Under the pieces are notes generated by a model. The model had not been told where the DNA came from and did no database searches. It saw nothing but the letters and a program-made list of their open reading frames with translations. DNA of 64,000 bases, taken from Escherichia marmotae. GTDB lineage: Bacteria > Pseudomonadota > Gammaproteobacteria > Enterobacterales > Enterobacteriaceae. Made by a program: the position numbers and the translations under genes. Shown in pieces: positions 51,869-61,889 of this stretch. The number at the start of each line of letters is the position of its first letter. The stretch's first letter is position 1. The stretch covers positions 2,790,001 through 2,854,000 of the forward strand of contig NZ_CP025979.1 of assembly GCF_002900365.1 (NCBI RefSeq), written 5' to 3'.

Positions 51869-54421
51869 GTGAAGTTCGTAAAGTATTTATTGATCCTTGC
51901 AGTCTGTTGCATTCTGCTGGGAGCAGGCTCGATTTATGGCCTCTACCGCTACATCGAGCCACAACTGCCGGATGTGGCGACATTAAAAGATGTACGCCTG
52001 CAAATTCCGATGCAGATTTACAGTGCCGATGGCGAGCTAATTGCTCAATACGGTGAAAAACGTCGTATTCCGGTTACGTTGGATCAAATCCCGCCGGAAA
52101 TGGTGAAAGCCTTTATTGCGACGGAAGACAGCCGCTTCTACGAGCATCACGGTGTTGACCCGGTGGGGATCTTCCGTGCGGCAAGCGTGGCGCTGTTCTC
52201 CGGCCACGCATCACAAGGGGCGAGCACCATCACCCAACAACTGGCGAGAAACTTCTTCCTGAGTCCAGAACGCACGTTGATGCGTAAAATTAAGGAAGTC
52301 TTCCTTGCGATTCGTATTGAACAGTTGCTGACGAAAGACGAAATCCTCGAGCTTTATCTGAACAAGATTTACCTCGGTTACCGCGCCTATGGTGTCGGTG
52401 CTGCGGCACAAGTCTATTTCGGTAAAACGGTCGATCAATTGACGCTGAACGAAATGGCGGTGATTGCCGGGCTACCGAAAGCCCCCTCCACCTTCAACCC
52501 GCTCTACTCTATGGATCGTGCCGTTGCGCGACGGAACGTCGTGCTGTCGCGAATGTTGGACGAAGGGTATATCACTCAACAGCAGTACGCTCAGACACGC
52601 ACTGAGCCGGTTAACGCCAACTATCACGCACCGGAGATCGCCTTCTCAGCGCCGTATCTCACCGAAATGGTACGCCAGGAGATGTATAACCGTTACGGCG
52701 AAAGCGCTTATGAAGACGGTTATCGCATTTACACTACCATTACCCACAAAGTGCAGCAGGCCGCACAGCAAGCAGTACGTAATAACGTTCTGGACTACGA
52801 CATGCGTCATGGCTATCGCGGCCCAGCCAATGTGCTGTGGAAAGCAGGTGAGTCAGCGTGGGATGACAAAAAGATTACCGATACGCTGAAGGCGCTGCCG
52901 ACCTATGGTCCGCTGCTGCCTGCCGCGGTCACCCGCGCCAACCCGCAGGAAGCGACAGCAATGCTGGCGGACGGAACATCTGTAACGCTGCGAATGGAAG
53001 GAGTGCGCTGGGCGCGGCCTTATCGTTCAGATACTCAGCAGGGACCGACGCCGCGTAAAGTGAGCGATGTTGTGCAAACAGGTCAGCAAATCTGGGTTCG
53101 CCAGATGGGCGATGCCTGGTGGCTGGCACAGGTGCCGGAAGTGAACTCTGCGCTGGTATCTATCAATCCACAAAACGGCGCGGTTATGGCGCTGGTCGGT
53201 GGCTTTGACTTCAACCAGAGCAAATTTAACCGCGCCACCCAAGCGCTGCGTCAGGTTGGTTCGAATATCAAGCCTTTCCTCTACACCGCAGCGATGGATA
53301 AAGGTCTGACGCTGGCAAGTATGTTGAACGATGTGCCGATTTCCCGCTGGGATGCAGGCGCGGGTTCAGACTGGCAGCCGAAAAACTCACCACCGCAGTA
53401 TGCCGGTCCAATCCGTTTACGCCAGGGGCTGGGCCAGTCGAAAAACGTGGTAATGGTACGAGCGATGCGTGCGATGGGCGTGGACTATGCCGCAGAGTAT
53501 TTGCAACGCTTCGGCTTCCCGGCACAAAACATTGTCCACACTGAATCGCTGGCGCTGGGTTCTGCTTCCTTCACGCCGCTACAGGTGGCGCGTGGGTACG
53601 CAGTGATGGCTAATGGTGGCTTCCTGGTTGACCCCTGGTTTATCAGCAAAATTGAAAACGACCAGGGTGGCGTGATTTTCGAAGCTAAACCGAAAGTAGC
53701 CTGCCCGGAATGTGATATTCCGGTGATTTACGGTGATACGCAAAAATCGAACGTGCTGGAAAATAGCGACGTTGAAGATGTTGCTACCTCTCGCTCGCAG
53801 CAGAATGTTTCCGTTCCAATGCCGCAACTGGAGCAGGCTAATCAGACATTAGTGGCGAAGACTGGCGCGCCAGAGTACGCACCGCACGTCATCAGCACAC
53901 CGCTGGCATTCCTGATTAAGAGCGCCCTGAACACCAATATCTTTGGTGAACCAGGTTGGCAGGGCACCGGCTGGCGCGCAGGCCGTGATTTACAACGTCA
54001 TGATATTGGCGGGAAAACCGGGACAACCAACAGCTCGAAAGATGCGTGGTTTTCGGGTTACGGTCCAGGCGTTGTGACCTCGGTATGGATTGGCTTTGAC
54101 GATCACCGCCGCAATCTCGGCCACACCACGGCTTCCGGCGCGATTAAAGATCAGATCTCGGGTTATGAAGGTGGAGCGAAGAGCGCGCAGCCAGCATGGG
54201 ATGCTTATATGAAAGCCGTGCTGGAAGGCGTGCCGGAACAACCGTTGACACCGCCACCAGGCATTGTGACGGTGAATATCGATCGCAGCACCGGGCAACT
54301 GGCTAATGGTGGCAACAGCCGCGAAGAGTATTTCATCGAAGGTACGCAGCCTACACAGCAGGCGGTGCGCGAGGTGGGAACGACCATTATCGATAATGGT
54401 GAGGCACAGGAATTGTTCTAA
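51869..54421 (+). CDS. mrcA: penicillin-binding protein 1A (bifunctional)
   Basis: Inner-membrane-anchored class A PBP that polymerises and crosslinks peptidoglycan. The GTG start at 51869 gives 850 residues (MKFVKYLLILAVCCILLGAG), as in K-12; an ATG 8 codons upstream has no ribosome site. One membrane segment is followed by a glycosyltransferase domain with EDSRFYEHHGVDP, then a transpeptidase with the SxxK motif in VGSNIKPFLY and KTGTT in GGKTGTTNSSKDAWF. Confidence 0.96.
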   Translation: MKFVKYLLILAVCCILLGAGSIYGLYRYIEPQLPDVATLKDVRLQIPMQIYSADGELIAQYGEKRRIPVTLDQIPPEMVKAFIATEDSRFYEHHGVDPVGIFRAASVALFSGHASQGASTITQQLARNFFLSPERTLMRKIKEVFLAIRIEQLLTKDEILELYLNKIYLGYRAYGVGAAAQVYFGKTVDQLTLNEMAVIAGLPKAPSTFNPLYSMDRAVARRNVVLSRMLDEGYITQQQYAQTRTEPVNANYHAPEIAFSAPYLTEMVRQEMYNRYGESAYEDGYRIYTTITHKVQQAAQQAVRNNVLDYDMRHGYRGPANVLWKAGESAWDDKKITDTLKALPTYGPLLPAAVTRANPQEATAMLADGTSVTLRMEGVRWARPYRSDTQQGPTPRKVSDVVQTGQQIWVRQMGDAWWLAQVPEVNSALVSINPQNGAVMALVGGFDFNQSKFNRATQALRQVGSNIKPFLYTAAMDKGLTLASMLNDVPISRWDAGAGSDWQPKNSPPQYAGPIRLRQGLGQSKNVVMVRAMRAMGVDYAAEYLQRFGFPAQNIVHTESLALGSASFTPLQVARGYAVMANGGFLVDPWFISKIENDQGGVIFEAKPKVACPECDIPVIYGDTQKSNVLENSDVEDVATSRSQQNVSVPMPQLEQANQTLVAKTGAPEYAPHVISTPLAFLIKSALNTNIFGEPGWQGTGWRAGRDLQRHDIGGKTGTTNSSKDAWFSGYGPGVVTSVWIGFDDHRRNLGHTTASGAIKDQISGYEGGAKSAQPAWDAYMKAVLEGVPEQPLTPPPGIVTVNIDRSTGQLANGGNSREEYFIEGTQPTQQAVREVGTTIIDNGEAQELF

Positions 54422-54428
54422 AAACGAC

Positions 54429-54462
54429 GCCCGGCAACGTTAATGTTGTCGGGCTTTTTTTT
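54429..54462 (+). terminator. mrcA terminator
   Basis: GCCCGGCAAC / GTTGTCGGGC hairpin followed by eight T, 7 bases after the mrcA stop. Confidence 0.92.
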
Positions 54463-54560
54463 GCCGGATGCGGCACAAGTGCCTTATCTGGTCTACAAAA
54501 TCGTGAACACTCAATATATTGCAGGAACCGCGTAGGCCTGATAAACGTAGCGCATCAGGC
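54463..54560. repeat. BIME: two REP units between mrcA and nudE
   Basis: REP-like units in opposite orientation: GCCGGATGCGGCACAAGTGC to GTCTAC (54463-54496) and GTAGGCCTGATAAACG to GCATCAGGC (54532-54560). They lie between convergent genes. Confidence 0.8.
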
Positions 54561-54573
54561 AAGCCTCACGTAT

Positions 54574-55134
54574 TTACAACCGTCCCTGCCCCTTCAACCA
54601 CTCACGTACCAGGAACAGCGCACTGACATTGCGCGCTTCGTTGAAATCAGGGTCTTCGAGCAAATCCATCATATGCGCCAGCGGCCAGCGCACTTGCGGC
54701 AGCGGCTCTGGCTCATCGCCTTCCAGCGATTCAGGGTAGAGATCCTGCGCCACTACGATATTCATTTTGCTGGAAAAGTAAGACGGTGCCATGCTGAGCT
54801 TCTTCAAGAAAGTCAGATCGTTCGCACCAAATCCCACTTCTTCTTTTAGCTCGCGGTTAGCGGCTTCATAGACACTTTCACCGGGGTCAATTAACCCTTT
54901 CGAAAATCCTAACTCGTAGGATTCAGTTCCCACTGCGTATTCGCGGATCAAAATCAGGTGATCGTCCACAATCGGCACAATCATCACGGCTTCCCGGTTG
55001 GTTGGACGCATTCGTTCATAAACACGCCGCACGCCGTTGCTGAACTCCAGATCCACGCTTTCGACGGTAAACAATCGGGAACGGGCTACAGTTTCAACAT
55101 TCAGAATGGTGGGTTTTTGTAATGATTTGCTCAT
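54574..55134 (-). CDS. nudE: ADP-sugar / nucleotide Nudix hydrolase NudE
   Basis: Nudix hydrolase acting on ADP-ribose, Ap3A and NADH in E. coli. The 186-residue product has an intact Nudix box in GLIDPGESVYEAANRELKEE and onward (G-x5-E-x7-RE-x2-EE). It is divergent from igaA. Confidence 0.95.
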   Translation of the reverse strand: MSKSLQKPTILNVETVARSRLFTVESVDLEFSNGVRRVYERMRPTNREAVMIVPIVDDHLILIREYAVGTESYELGFSKGLIDPGESVYEAANRELKEEVGFGANDLTFLKKLSMAPSYFSSKMNIVVAQDLYPESLEGDEPEPLPQVRWPLAHMMDLLEDPDFNEARNVSALFLVREWLKGQGRL

Positions 55135-55455
55135 CGTAGAATCTATGCTGTGAAATCAGCAGTTATTGTGCGATATCGGACACGCTTTCGGCAATGTGAA
55201 TTGCATGTTATTTACATTTACGTAACCTAATAAATAATCATTCTCAAATCAAATAAAAAGTCAATAGGTTGAAATAAGTCCAGGAATTTGCTGATATTCC
55301 GCCCTCAGAGGGTTTGCTATGATCAGCGGTTACTGGGATGCGCTTAATGATGCTCAAGTTCAACTCCACGCTTGCCGATAGCCAACCGCAGAATCCTATA
55401 TTGTGTCCAGGATGCGACTAACCACACCTGACAAATTAAGTAAGATGGGGAAAGC
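55135..55455. other. nudE-igaA divergent intergenic region
   Basis: 321 AT-rich bases without a supported gene. A possible extended -10 element TGCTATGAT (55315-55323) points toward igaA, but no good -35 is seen. An 82-codon minus-strand frame that overlaps igaA is rejected. The ribosome site GGGGAAAGC precedes the igaA ATG. Confidence 0.45.
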
Positions 55456-57591
55456 ATGAGCACCATTGTGATTTTTTTAGCTGCTTTGCTGGCCTGCTCA
55501 CTACTTGCAGGATGGCTGATAAAAGTACGCTCCAGGCGACGACCACTGTCCTGGGCTAACGCCTTCGCTGATGCGCAAACGCGCAAACTCACTTCTGAAG
55601 AACGTAGCGCCGTTGAAAATTATCTCGACAGTCTGACGCAGGTTTTGCAGGTTCCCGGCCCAACGGGTGCCAGCACGGCTCCTGTTTCTCTGACCCTGAA
55701 CGCCGAAAGCAACAACGTCATGATGTTGACACACGCCATCACGCGTTATGGCATTTCTACCGACGATCCAAACAAATGGCGTTACTATCTCGATTCGGTG
55801 GAAGTCCACCTGCCCCCGTTCTGGGAGCAGTACATCAACGATGAAAATACCGTTGAACTGATCCATACCGATTCGCTGCCGCTGGTTATTTCACTCAACG
55901 GTCATACGCTGCAAGAGTACATGCAGGAAACTCGCGGCTATGCGTTACAGCCAGTCCCGTCAACGCAGGCGTCGATTCGCGGAGAAGAAAGCGAACAAAT
56001 TGAATTACTCAATATTCGCAAAGAAACGCACGAAGAGTATGCGCTTAGTCGCCCGCGTGGGCTGCGTGAAGCGTTACTGATTGTCGCCTCCTTCCTGATG
56101 TTCTTTTTCTGCCTGATTACCCCGGATGTCTTTGTTCCGTGGCTGGCTGGTGGCGCATTACTGCTGCTGGGAGCAGGCCTGTGGGGGCTATTTGCACCGC
56201 CGGCAAAATCATCCCTGCGGGAGATCCACTGTCTGCGTGGTACGCCGCGTCGTTGGGGATTATTTGGCGAAAACGATCAGGAACAAATCAACAATATCTC
56301 GCTCGGTATTATCGACCTGGTCTATCCCGCGCACTGGCAGCCTTATATTGCCCAGGATCTGGGGCAGCAAACGGATATCGATATCTACCTTGATCGGCAT
56401 GTGGTACGCCAGGGACGCTATCTTTCGCTGCATGACGAAGTGAAAAACTTCCCGCTGCAACACTGGCTACGCAGTACGGTTATCGCTGCCGGATCGCTGC
56501 TGGTGCTGTTTATGCTGCTGTTCTGGATCCCGCTGGATATGCCGCTGAAATTCACCCTCTCCTGGATGAAAGGCGCGCAGACCATTGAGGCCACCAGCGT
56601 TAAACAACTGGCAGATGCCGGAGTACGTGTAGGCGATACCTTACGTCTTAGCGGTACAGGGATGTGTAATATCCGCACTTCCGGAACCTGGAGCGCGAAA
56701 ACTAATTCACCGTTTTTGCCATTTGACTGCTCGCAGATCATCTGGAATGACGCCCGTTCATTGCCATTACCAGAGTCTGAACTGGTCAACAAGGCCACGG
56801 CACTGACCGAGGCAGTAAACCGCCAGTTGCACCCGAAACCGGATGATGAATCTCGCGTCAGCGCCTCATTGCGTTCAGCAATTCAGAAATCCGGCATGGT
56901 ACTGCTTGATGACTTTGGCGACATTGTGCTGAAGACGGCTGATCTCTGTGCTGCCAAAGATGATTGTGTACGGTTGAAAAATGCGCTGGTAAATCTCGGC
57001 AACAGTAAGGACTGGGACGCACTGGTAAAACGCGCCAACGCCGGAAAACTCGACGGTGTCAATGTGTTACTCCGCCCGGTGAGTGCAGAATCACTCGATA
57101 ACCTGGTGGAAACCTCTACAGCACCATTCATCACTCATGAAACGGCGCGAGCGGCGCAATCACTGAATAGCCCGGCACCGGGAGGATTCCTGATTGTCAG
57201 CGACGAAGGCAGTGATTTAGTCGATCAACCGTGGCCTGCGGTTTCGCTTTATGATTATCCGCCACAAGAGCAGTGGAACGCCTTCCAGAAGCTGGCACAA
57301 ATGTTGATGCATACGCCTTTTAACGCCGAGGGGATCGTCACCAAAATTTTCACCGACGCCAACGGCACGCAGCATATCGGCCTGCACCCCATCCCGGATC
57401 GCTCCGGACTGTGGCGCTATCTGGGCACGACATTGCTGTTGCTAACGATGCTGGGCAGCGCCATCTATAATGGCGTGCAGGCCTGGCGGCGATGCCAGCG
57501 TCACCGTACCCGTATGCTAAAAATTCAGGAATACTACGAAAACTGCCTGAATTCGAAACTGCTGACATCTTCAGAAAGCCTCATCGAATAA
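55456..57591 (+). CDS. igaA: IgaA (YrfF), inner-membrane brake on the Rcs stress system
   Basis: IgaA restrains the Rcs phosphorelay; RcsF relieves this on envelope damage, and loss is lethal unless Rcs is inactive. The 711-residue product has a membrane segment at the N-terminus (about 2-22), two near residues 205-250, one near 340-360 and one near 655-675. Large cytoplasmic loops and a periplasmic domain (about 360-650) with cysteines lie between them. Full length. Confidence 0.94.
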   Translation: MSTIVIFLAALLACSLLAGWLIKVRSRRRPLSWANAFADAQTRKLTSEERSAVENYLDSLTQVLQVPGPTGASTAPVSLTLNAESNNVMMLTHAITRYGISTDDPNKWRYYLDSVEVHLPPFWEQYINDENTVELIHTDSLPLVISLNGHTLQEYMQETRGYALQPVPSTQASIRGEESEQIELLNIRKETHEEYALSRPRGLREALLIVASFLMFFFCLITPDVFVPWLAGGALLLLGAGLWGLFAPPAKSSLREIHCLRGTPRRWGLFGENDQEQINNISLGIIDLVYPAHWQPYIAQDLGQQTDIDIYLDRHVVRQGRYLSLHDEVKNFPLQHWLRSTVIAAGSLLVLFMLLFWIPLDMPLKFTLSWMKGAQTIEATSVKQLADAGVRVGDTLRLSGTGMCNIRTSGTWSAKTNSPFLPFDCSQIIWNDARSLPLPESELVNKATALTEAVNRQLHPKPDDESRVSASLRSAIQKSGMVLLDDFGDIVLKTADLCAAKDDCVRLKNALVNLGNSKDWDALVKRANAGKLDGVNVLLRPVSAESLDNLVETSTAPFITHETARAAQSLNSPAPGGFLIVSDEGSDLVDQPWPAVSLYDYPPQEQWNAFQKLAQMLMHTPFNAEGIVTKIFTDANGTQHIGLHPIPDRSGLWRYLGTTLLLLTMLGSAIYNGVQAWRRCQRHRTRMLKIQEYYENCLNSKLLTSSESLIE

Positions 57592-57654
57592 CACGTTTGC
57601 GCGGCTGGTTATGCTACCCTGTCGCGCAAATTGCTTCACTCTGGAGATTCCCCC

Positions 57655-58323
57655 ATGCATATCAACATTGCCTGGCAGGACGTAGACACCGTTCTGCTGG
57701 ATATGGACGGCACACTGCTCGACCTCGCTTTCGATAACTATTTCTGGCAAAAGCTGGTGCCCGAAACCTGGGGCGCGCAGAACGGTGTCACGCCACAAGA
57801 AGCGATGGAATATATGCGCCAGCAATATCACGACGTGCAGCATACGCTAAACTGGTACTGTCTTGATTACTGGAGTGAGCAACTGGGCCTGGATATTTGC
57901 GCGATGACCACCGAAATGGGGCCACGCGCCGTGCTGCGTGAAGATACCATTCCGTTTCTTGAAGCTCTGAAAGCCAGCGGCAAGCGGCGAATTTTGCTCA
58001 CTAACGCCCATCCGCACAATCTGGCGGTAAAACTCGAGCATACCGGTCTGGACGCACACCTTGATTTATTACTTTCCACCCACACATTTGGTTATCCGAA
58101 AGAGGATCAGCGGTTATGGCATGCGGTGGCCGAAGCTACGGGTCTGAAAGCTGAAAGAACGCTGTTTATTGATGACAGCGAAGCGATTCTCGACGCTGCC
58201 GCGCAATTTGGTATTCGTTACTGCCTCGGCGTTACTAATCCCGACTCAGGGATTGCTGAAAAACAGTATGAGCGCCATCCGTCACTGAATGACTACCGCC
58301 GCCTGATCCCCTCGCTAATGTGA
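57655..58323 (+). CDS. yrfG: GMP/IMP nucleotidase YrfG (HAD family)
   Basis: Cytoplasmic HAD phosphatase acting on purine mononucleotides. ATG 57655 gives 222 residues (MHINIAWQDVDTV). Nucleophile motif LLDMDGTLLDLAF; metal motif FIDDSEAILDAA; LLTNAHPH carries motif II. It precedes hslR by 10 bases. Confidence 0.94.
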   Translation: MHINIAWQDVDTVLLDMDGTLLDLAFDNYFWQKLVPETWGAQNGVTPQEAMEYMRQQYHDVQHTLNWYCLDYWSEQLGLDICAMTTEMGPRAVLREDTIPFLEALKASGKRRILLTNAHPHNLAVKLEHTGLDAHLDLLLSTHTFGYPKEDQRLWHAVAEATGLKAERTLFIDDSEAILDAAAQFGIRYCLGVTNPDSGIAEKQYERHPSLNDYRRLIPSLM

Positions 58324-58333
58324 AGGAGACGCC

Positions 58334-58735
58334 ATGAAAGAAAAACCTGCTGTTGAGGTTCGACTGGATAAATGGCTATGGGCCGCCCGTTTTTATAAAA
58401 CCCGCGCGCTGGCCCGCGAAATGATTGAAGGCGGTAAGGTGCATTACAACGGGCAGCGCAGCAAGCCGAGTAAAGTCGTCGAACTGAATGCCACGCTCAC
58501 ACTGCGCCAGGGAAATGACGAGCGAACAGTAATTGTGAAGGCGATTACTGAGCAGCGTCGCCCCGCCAGCGAGGCGGTCTTGCTGTATGAAGAGACTGCG
58601 GAAAGTGTAGAGAAACGCGAAAAAATGGCGCTGGCACGTAAACTTAATGCCTTAACCATGCCGCACCCGGACCGACGCCCGGACAAAAAAGAGCGCCGCG
58701 ACCTGTTACGATTTAAACACGGCGACAGTGAATAA
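58334..58735 (+). CDS. hslR: ribosome-associated heat-shock protein Hsp15
   Basis: Binds free 50S subunits still carrying nascent chain-tRNA and helps recycle them. A 133-residue protein with an S4 RNA-binding domain at the N-terminus (VRLDKWLWAARFYKTRALAR) and a basic C-terminal helix. It sits between yrfG and hslO in a heat-shock group. Confidence 0.95.
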   Translation: MKEKPAVEVRLDKWLWAARFYKTRALAREMIEGGKVHYNGQRSKPSKVVELNATLTLRQGNDERTVIVKAITEQRRPASEAVLLYEETAESVEKREKMALARKLNALTMPHPDRRPDKKERRDLLRFKHGDSE

Positions 58736-58759
58736 CTGTCACCTGCAAGAGAGATGATT

Positions 58760-59638
58760 ATGCCGCAACATGACCAATTACATCGCTATCTGTTTGAAAA
58801 CTTTGCCGTGCGCGGCGAACTGGTAACCGTTTCGGAAACCCTGCAACAGATCCTTGAGAATCACGATTATCCGCAGCCGGTGAAAAACGTGCTGGCAGAA
58901 CTGCTGGTCGCAACCAGCCTGCTGACCGCTACACTGAAGTTTGATGGTGATATCACCGTGCAACTACAAGGCGACGGCCCGATGAATCTGGCGGTCATCA
59001 ACGGAAACAACAAACAGCAGATGCGCGGCGTCGCACGCGTGCAGGGCGAAATTCCAGAAAATGCCGATCTGAAAACGCTGGTCGGTAACGGTTATGTGGT
59101 AATTACCATTACGCCGAGCGAAGGCGAACGCTATCAGGGCGTCGTTGGTCTGGAAGGTGATACCCTGGCAGCTTGCCTGGAAGATTACTTTATGCGTTCT
59201 GAACAGTTGCCGACGCGCCTGTTTATTCGCACCGGCGAAGTAGATGGTAAGCCTGCCGCTGGCGGCATGCTGTTGCAGGTGATGCCTGCGCAAAATGCCC
59301 AGCAGGATGACTTCAATCACCTGGCGACATTGACCGAAACCATCAAAACCGAAGAACTGCTGACCTTACCGGCAAACGAGGTTTTGTGGCGTTTGTATCA
59401 CGAAGAAGAAGTGACGGTTTACGATCCGCAGGATGTTGAGTTCAAATGCACCTGCTCGCGTGAACGTTGCGCCGACGCGCTGAAAACGCTGCCGGATGAA
59501 GAAGTAGATAGCATCCTGGCGGAAGAAGGCGAAATTGACATGCATTGTGATTACTGTGGTAACCACTATGTGTTCAATGCGATGGATATTGCCGGGATCC
59601 GCAACAACGCATCTCCGGCAGACCCGCAGGTTCATTAA
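58760..59638 (+). CDS. hslO: redox-regulated chaperone Hsp33
   Basis: Holdase activated by oxidation and unfolding. The start at 58760 (MPQHDQLHRYLFEN) gives 292 residues; an ATG two codons upstream is also possible. The zinc-binding redox switch is complete: C-x-C in EFKCTCSRERC and C-x2-C in MHCDYCGNH. Full length. Confidence 0.96.
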   Translation: MPQHDQLHRYLFENFAVRGELVTVSETLQQILENHDYPQPVKNVLAELLVATSLLTATLKFDGDITVQLQGDGPMNLAVINGNNKQQMRGVARVQGEIPENADLKTLVGNGYVVITITPSEGERYQGVVGLEGDTLAACLEDYFMRSEQLPTRLFIRTGEVDGKPAAGGMLLQVMPAQNAQQDDFNHLATLTETIKTEELLTLPANEVLWRLYHEEEVTVYDPQDVEFKCTCSRERCADALKTLPDEEVDSILAEEGEIDMHCDYCGNHYVFNAMDIAGIRNNASPADPQVH

Positions 59639-59644
59639 TTAGTA

Positions 59645-59677
59645 AATCCGGCAGAGACAACTCTGCCGGATTTTTTG
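59645..59677 (+). terminator. hslO terminator
   Basis: Perfect 12-base arms AATCCGGCAGAG / CTCTGCCGGATT with a 4-base loop and a T tail, 6 bases past hslO. Confidence 0.92.
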
Positions 59678-59685
59678 TCTTAATA

Positions 59686-59768
59686 GCCTGATGCGCTGCG
59701 CTTATCAGGCCTACGGTATAAATCGCAAGTTATTGTAGGTCAGATAAGGCGTTCGCACCGAATCCGGC
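59686..59768. repeat. BIME: two REP units between hslO and yhgE
   Basis: GCCTGATGCGCTGCG to TCAGGCCTAC (59686-59714) and GTAGGTCAGATAAGGCG to AATCCGGC (59735-59768), in opposite orientations, between convergent genes. Confidence 0.82.
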
Positions 59769-59787
59769 AAAAATCAGATGCGCATTG

Positions 59788-61512
59788 TCACTCATTCAGA
59801 TTCAAATCCAGCGTTTCACCATCCACCGTAAGATCGCGCCACGCTTTAGGCTTCGTCCCCAGTTTTCCCTCCTTCGCAGCAGTGAGTAATTTTTCTTTCG
59901 TTATTTCGCGCGGAAGTAAACTCATCGTAAGCTCTTGCCATTCTTTCTTGTCAGGATCAAAGCCATAAACAATATATCTTTCACTATTAAAAGCGAAAAG
60001 AATCCACTCTGCCCTGCCATCACTATTCAGATCTTGCTCAACCAGTACACAGGCGTCTTTTTCAATACATATCATCGCGTTATAGAGATTTTTCATCACT
60101 GCCGACCAGAATGTCGCATCCGGTTTGCCAGAACCTGGGGCAATTAATACATTATCGGCTAATGCTTTTTCCGATATCCGCTGCTGAAGACGCTGGACTC
60201 CATCAAACGCCATAAGCAGACTCCGTCTGCGTTTCGGGTCTTTCATATACTCGACATCGCTTTCCAGCGACTCGAGCGCCGCACGTCCATAGCGACCGCT
60301 CTGTTCGAGCATGTAGATACTCACCTGGTCTGGCGTGTTTTTGCCGCTCTGATAACGCGCCATATGACTGTTCACGCTAATGCGCATACTGTCCAGCACT
60401 GGAGAATTAAGCAATACCAGTATCACCAGCACCAGCAACGAAACCGCAAGATTAACTTTACCCTGAAGAACAAGGGGATTTTGCCCTTTACGCCAGACAA
60501 TACTGACAAAATATCCCAGCGACCAAACCAGTAACACCACCACAGCCAGCGCACCATGCAAGCGTTCGGCAGTCCAGCCGTACTGAGCAACCCGCAACCA
60601 TAACGCCCAGGCGGCGATCAGCACATACAGCGGCGTAACCAGCAGAGCGGTTTTAATCAGGTAACGCAACGGGCCAGCCCAGGGAATTGATGCTTTTTGC
60701 GGATCGCGGACAACGGCCATTAAAAGCAGTTGCAAAAAGGCCAGCGTCAAAAGCAACCCAGCGGCAGAGATATGGCGAGAAATCGCATTCAGGCCCGCAA
60801 ACGGCAGGGTGATAATAAACAGCAGCGTCAGCAATGACACCAACGGCAGTAAACCCGTGGCAATTAACGTGAACAACTTTTGAATTGAGTCAATTAAACG
60901 TGACTGTGTCCGCGCCAGGATCACCGCCAGCGCAGTAACCAGCCCCAGCGTAAGATAAATAAACCAGTCGGTTGAAAAAAAGAGCGTTTTGAAAAACGTG
61001 ATGCCAACAAGTTTAAATAACTCACTCCACAGTAAAAGCACCAGCCACGTCAGGCCATTGGTGATAAAAATCACTAATAATACAAGTACGTTATGCCATA
61101 CCGACTGGTAAAAATAGCTATAGCGGGTAATGTCATTGTGCACACGCAGGCTCTGTTGTATCCACGGCAGCAACATCACTCCCATCAACAGCAGATAACA
61201 ACCAAAATCCCAAAGCGCCTTTTCCGCTCTCCAGGGACTCATGCCATCAATTTGCCACTTCAGCCAGCCGCTCATCCCGAGAGTGGCAATCAACACTATC
61301 GCCAACCATCCCCAAAGTCGCTTCTGTTTGAAGGACACCACGGTGAAGAGTAAAACAGATGAAAACGCCAGGGTCGCAGGCACGCCATAGACAATCCAAC
61401 TGTTATTTTTTCCGGCAAGCCAGGTTATCAGCAAGTAGCAAACCAGCCCCTGGAGTAATCCGGTAGCAACCATTCCCCAGCGTGTTACGGGTGAAAGTTC
61501 AACGTTGTCCAT
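59788..61512 (-). CDS. yhgE: YhgE, predicted inner-membrane protein
   Basis: A 574-residue protein, function unknown. Roughly ten or more membrane segments fill the first 380 residues. The last is followed by a soluble C-terminal domain of about 190 residues rich in charged and Leu residues (LLNSPVLDSMRISVNSHMAR onward). It is divergent from pck. Confidence 0.9.
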   Translation of the reverse strand: MDNVELSPVTRWGMVATGLLQGLVCYLLITWLAGKNNSWIVYGVPATLAFSSVLLFTVVSFKQKRLWGWLAIVLIATLGMSGWLKWQIDGMSPWRAEKALWDFGCYLLLMGVMLLPWIQQSLRVHNDITRYSYFYQSVWHNVLVLLVIFITNGLTWLVLLLWSELFKLVGITFFKTLFFSTDWFIYLTLGLVTALAVILARTQSRLIDSIQKLFTLIATGLLPLVSLLTLLFIITLPFAGLNAISRHISAAGLLLTLAFLQLLLMAVVRDPQKASIPWAGPLRYLIKTALLVTPLYVLIAAWALWLRVAQYGWTAERLHGALAVVVLLVWSLGYFVSIVWRKGQNPLVLQGKVNLAVSLLVLVILVLLNSPVLDSMRISVNSHMARYQSGKNTPDQVSIYMLEQSGRYGRAALESLESDVEYMKDPKRRRSLLMAFDGVQRLQQRISEKALADNVLIAPGSGKPDATFWSAVMKNLYNAMICIEKDACVLVEQDLNSDGRAEWILFAFNSERYIVYGFDPDKKEWQELTMSLLPREITKEKLLTAAKEGKLGTKPKAWRDLTVDGETLDLNLNE

Positions 61513-61889
61513 GTTGGTATCCAGATTCGAAAGGAGAGTTAATTATCGCATCCAGGCAGGACTAATTTGCTTTTTTCAGAAAATAATCAAAAAAAGTTAG
61601 CGTGGTGAATCGATACTTTATCTATTGAATTTTCATCAGTTTCATAAATGAATGCGATTACGCTCACAATATCCCTGCCATATAAACCAATTTTTAACCT
61701 TTTAAGAACATTTTCCACACCGGGAATGCTATTTCTGCGATAATAGCAACCGTTTCGTGACAGGAATCACGGAGTTTTTTGTCAAATATGAATTTCTCCA
61801 GATACGTAAATCTATGAGCCTTGTCGCGGTTAACACCCCCAAAAAGACTTTACTATTCAGGCAATACATATTGGCTAAGGAGCAGTGAA
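61513..61889. promoter_or_regulatory. yhgE-pck divergent control region
   Basis: 377 bases, AT-rich, with no supported gene. A symmetrical CRP-like site CGTGA-CAGGAA-TCACG lies at 61756-61771. A -10-like TACTAT near 61850 could serve pck, which would place the CRP site about 98 bases upstream of the start. An in-frame extension of pck upstream of 61890 is not used. Confidence 0.55.
61756..61771. promoter_or_regulatory. candidate CRP site upstream of pck
   Basis: CGTGA-CAGGAA-TCACG, perfectly symmetrical arms and two mismatches from the CRP consensus. cAMP-CRP dependence of pck is established in E. coli; this exact site is inferred. Confidence 0.6.

Noticed and set aside
55225..55250. Fur-like AATAATCATTCTCAA upstream of igaA
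   Set aside because: Only a partial match to the Fur consensus in AT-rich DNA; neither nudE nor igaA is a known iron gene.
61821..61889. 23-residue N-terminal extension of pck
   Set aside because: The AAGGAG ribosome site precedes ATG 61890, which gives the known 540-residue enzyme.
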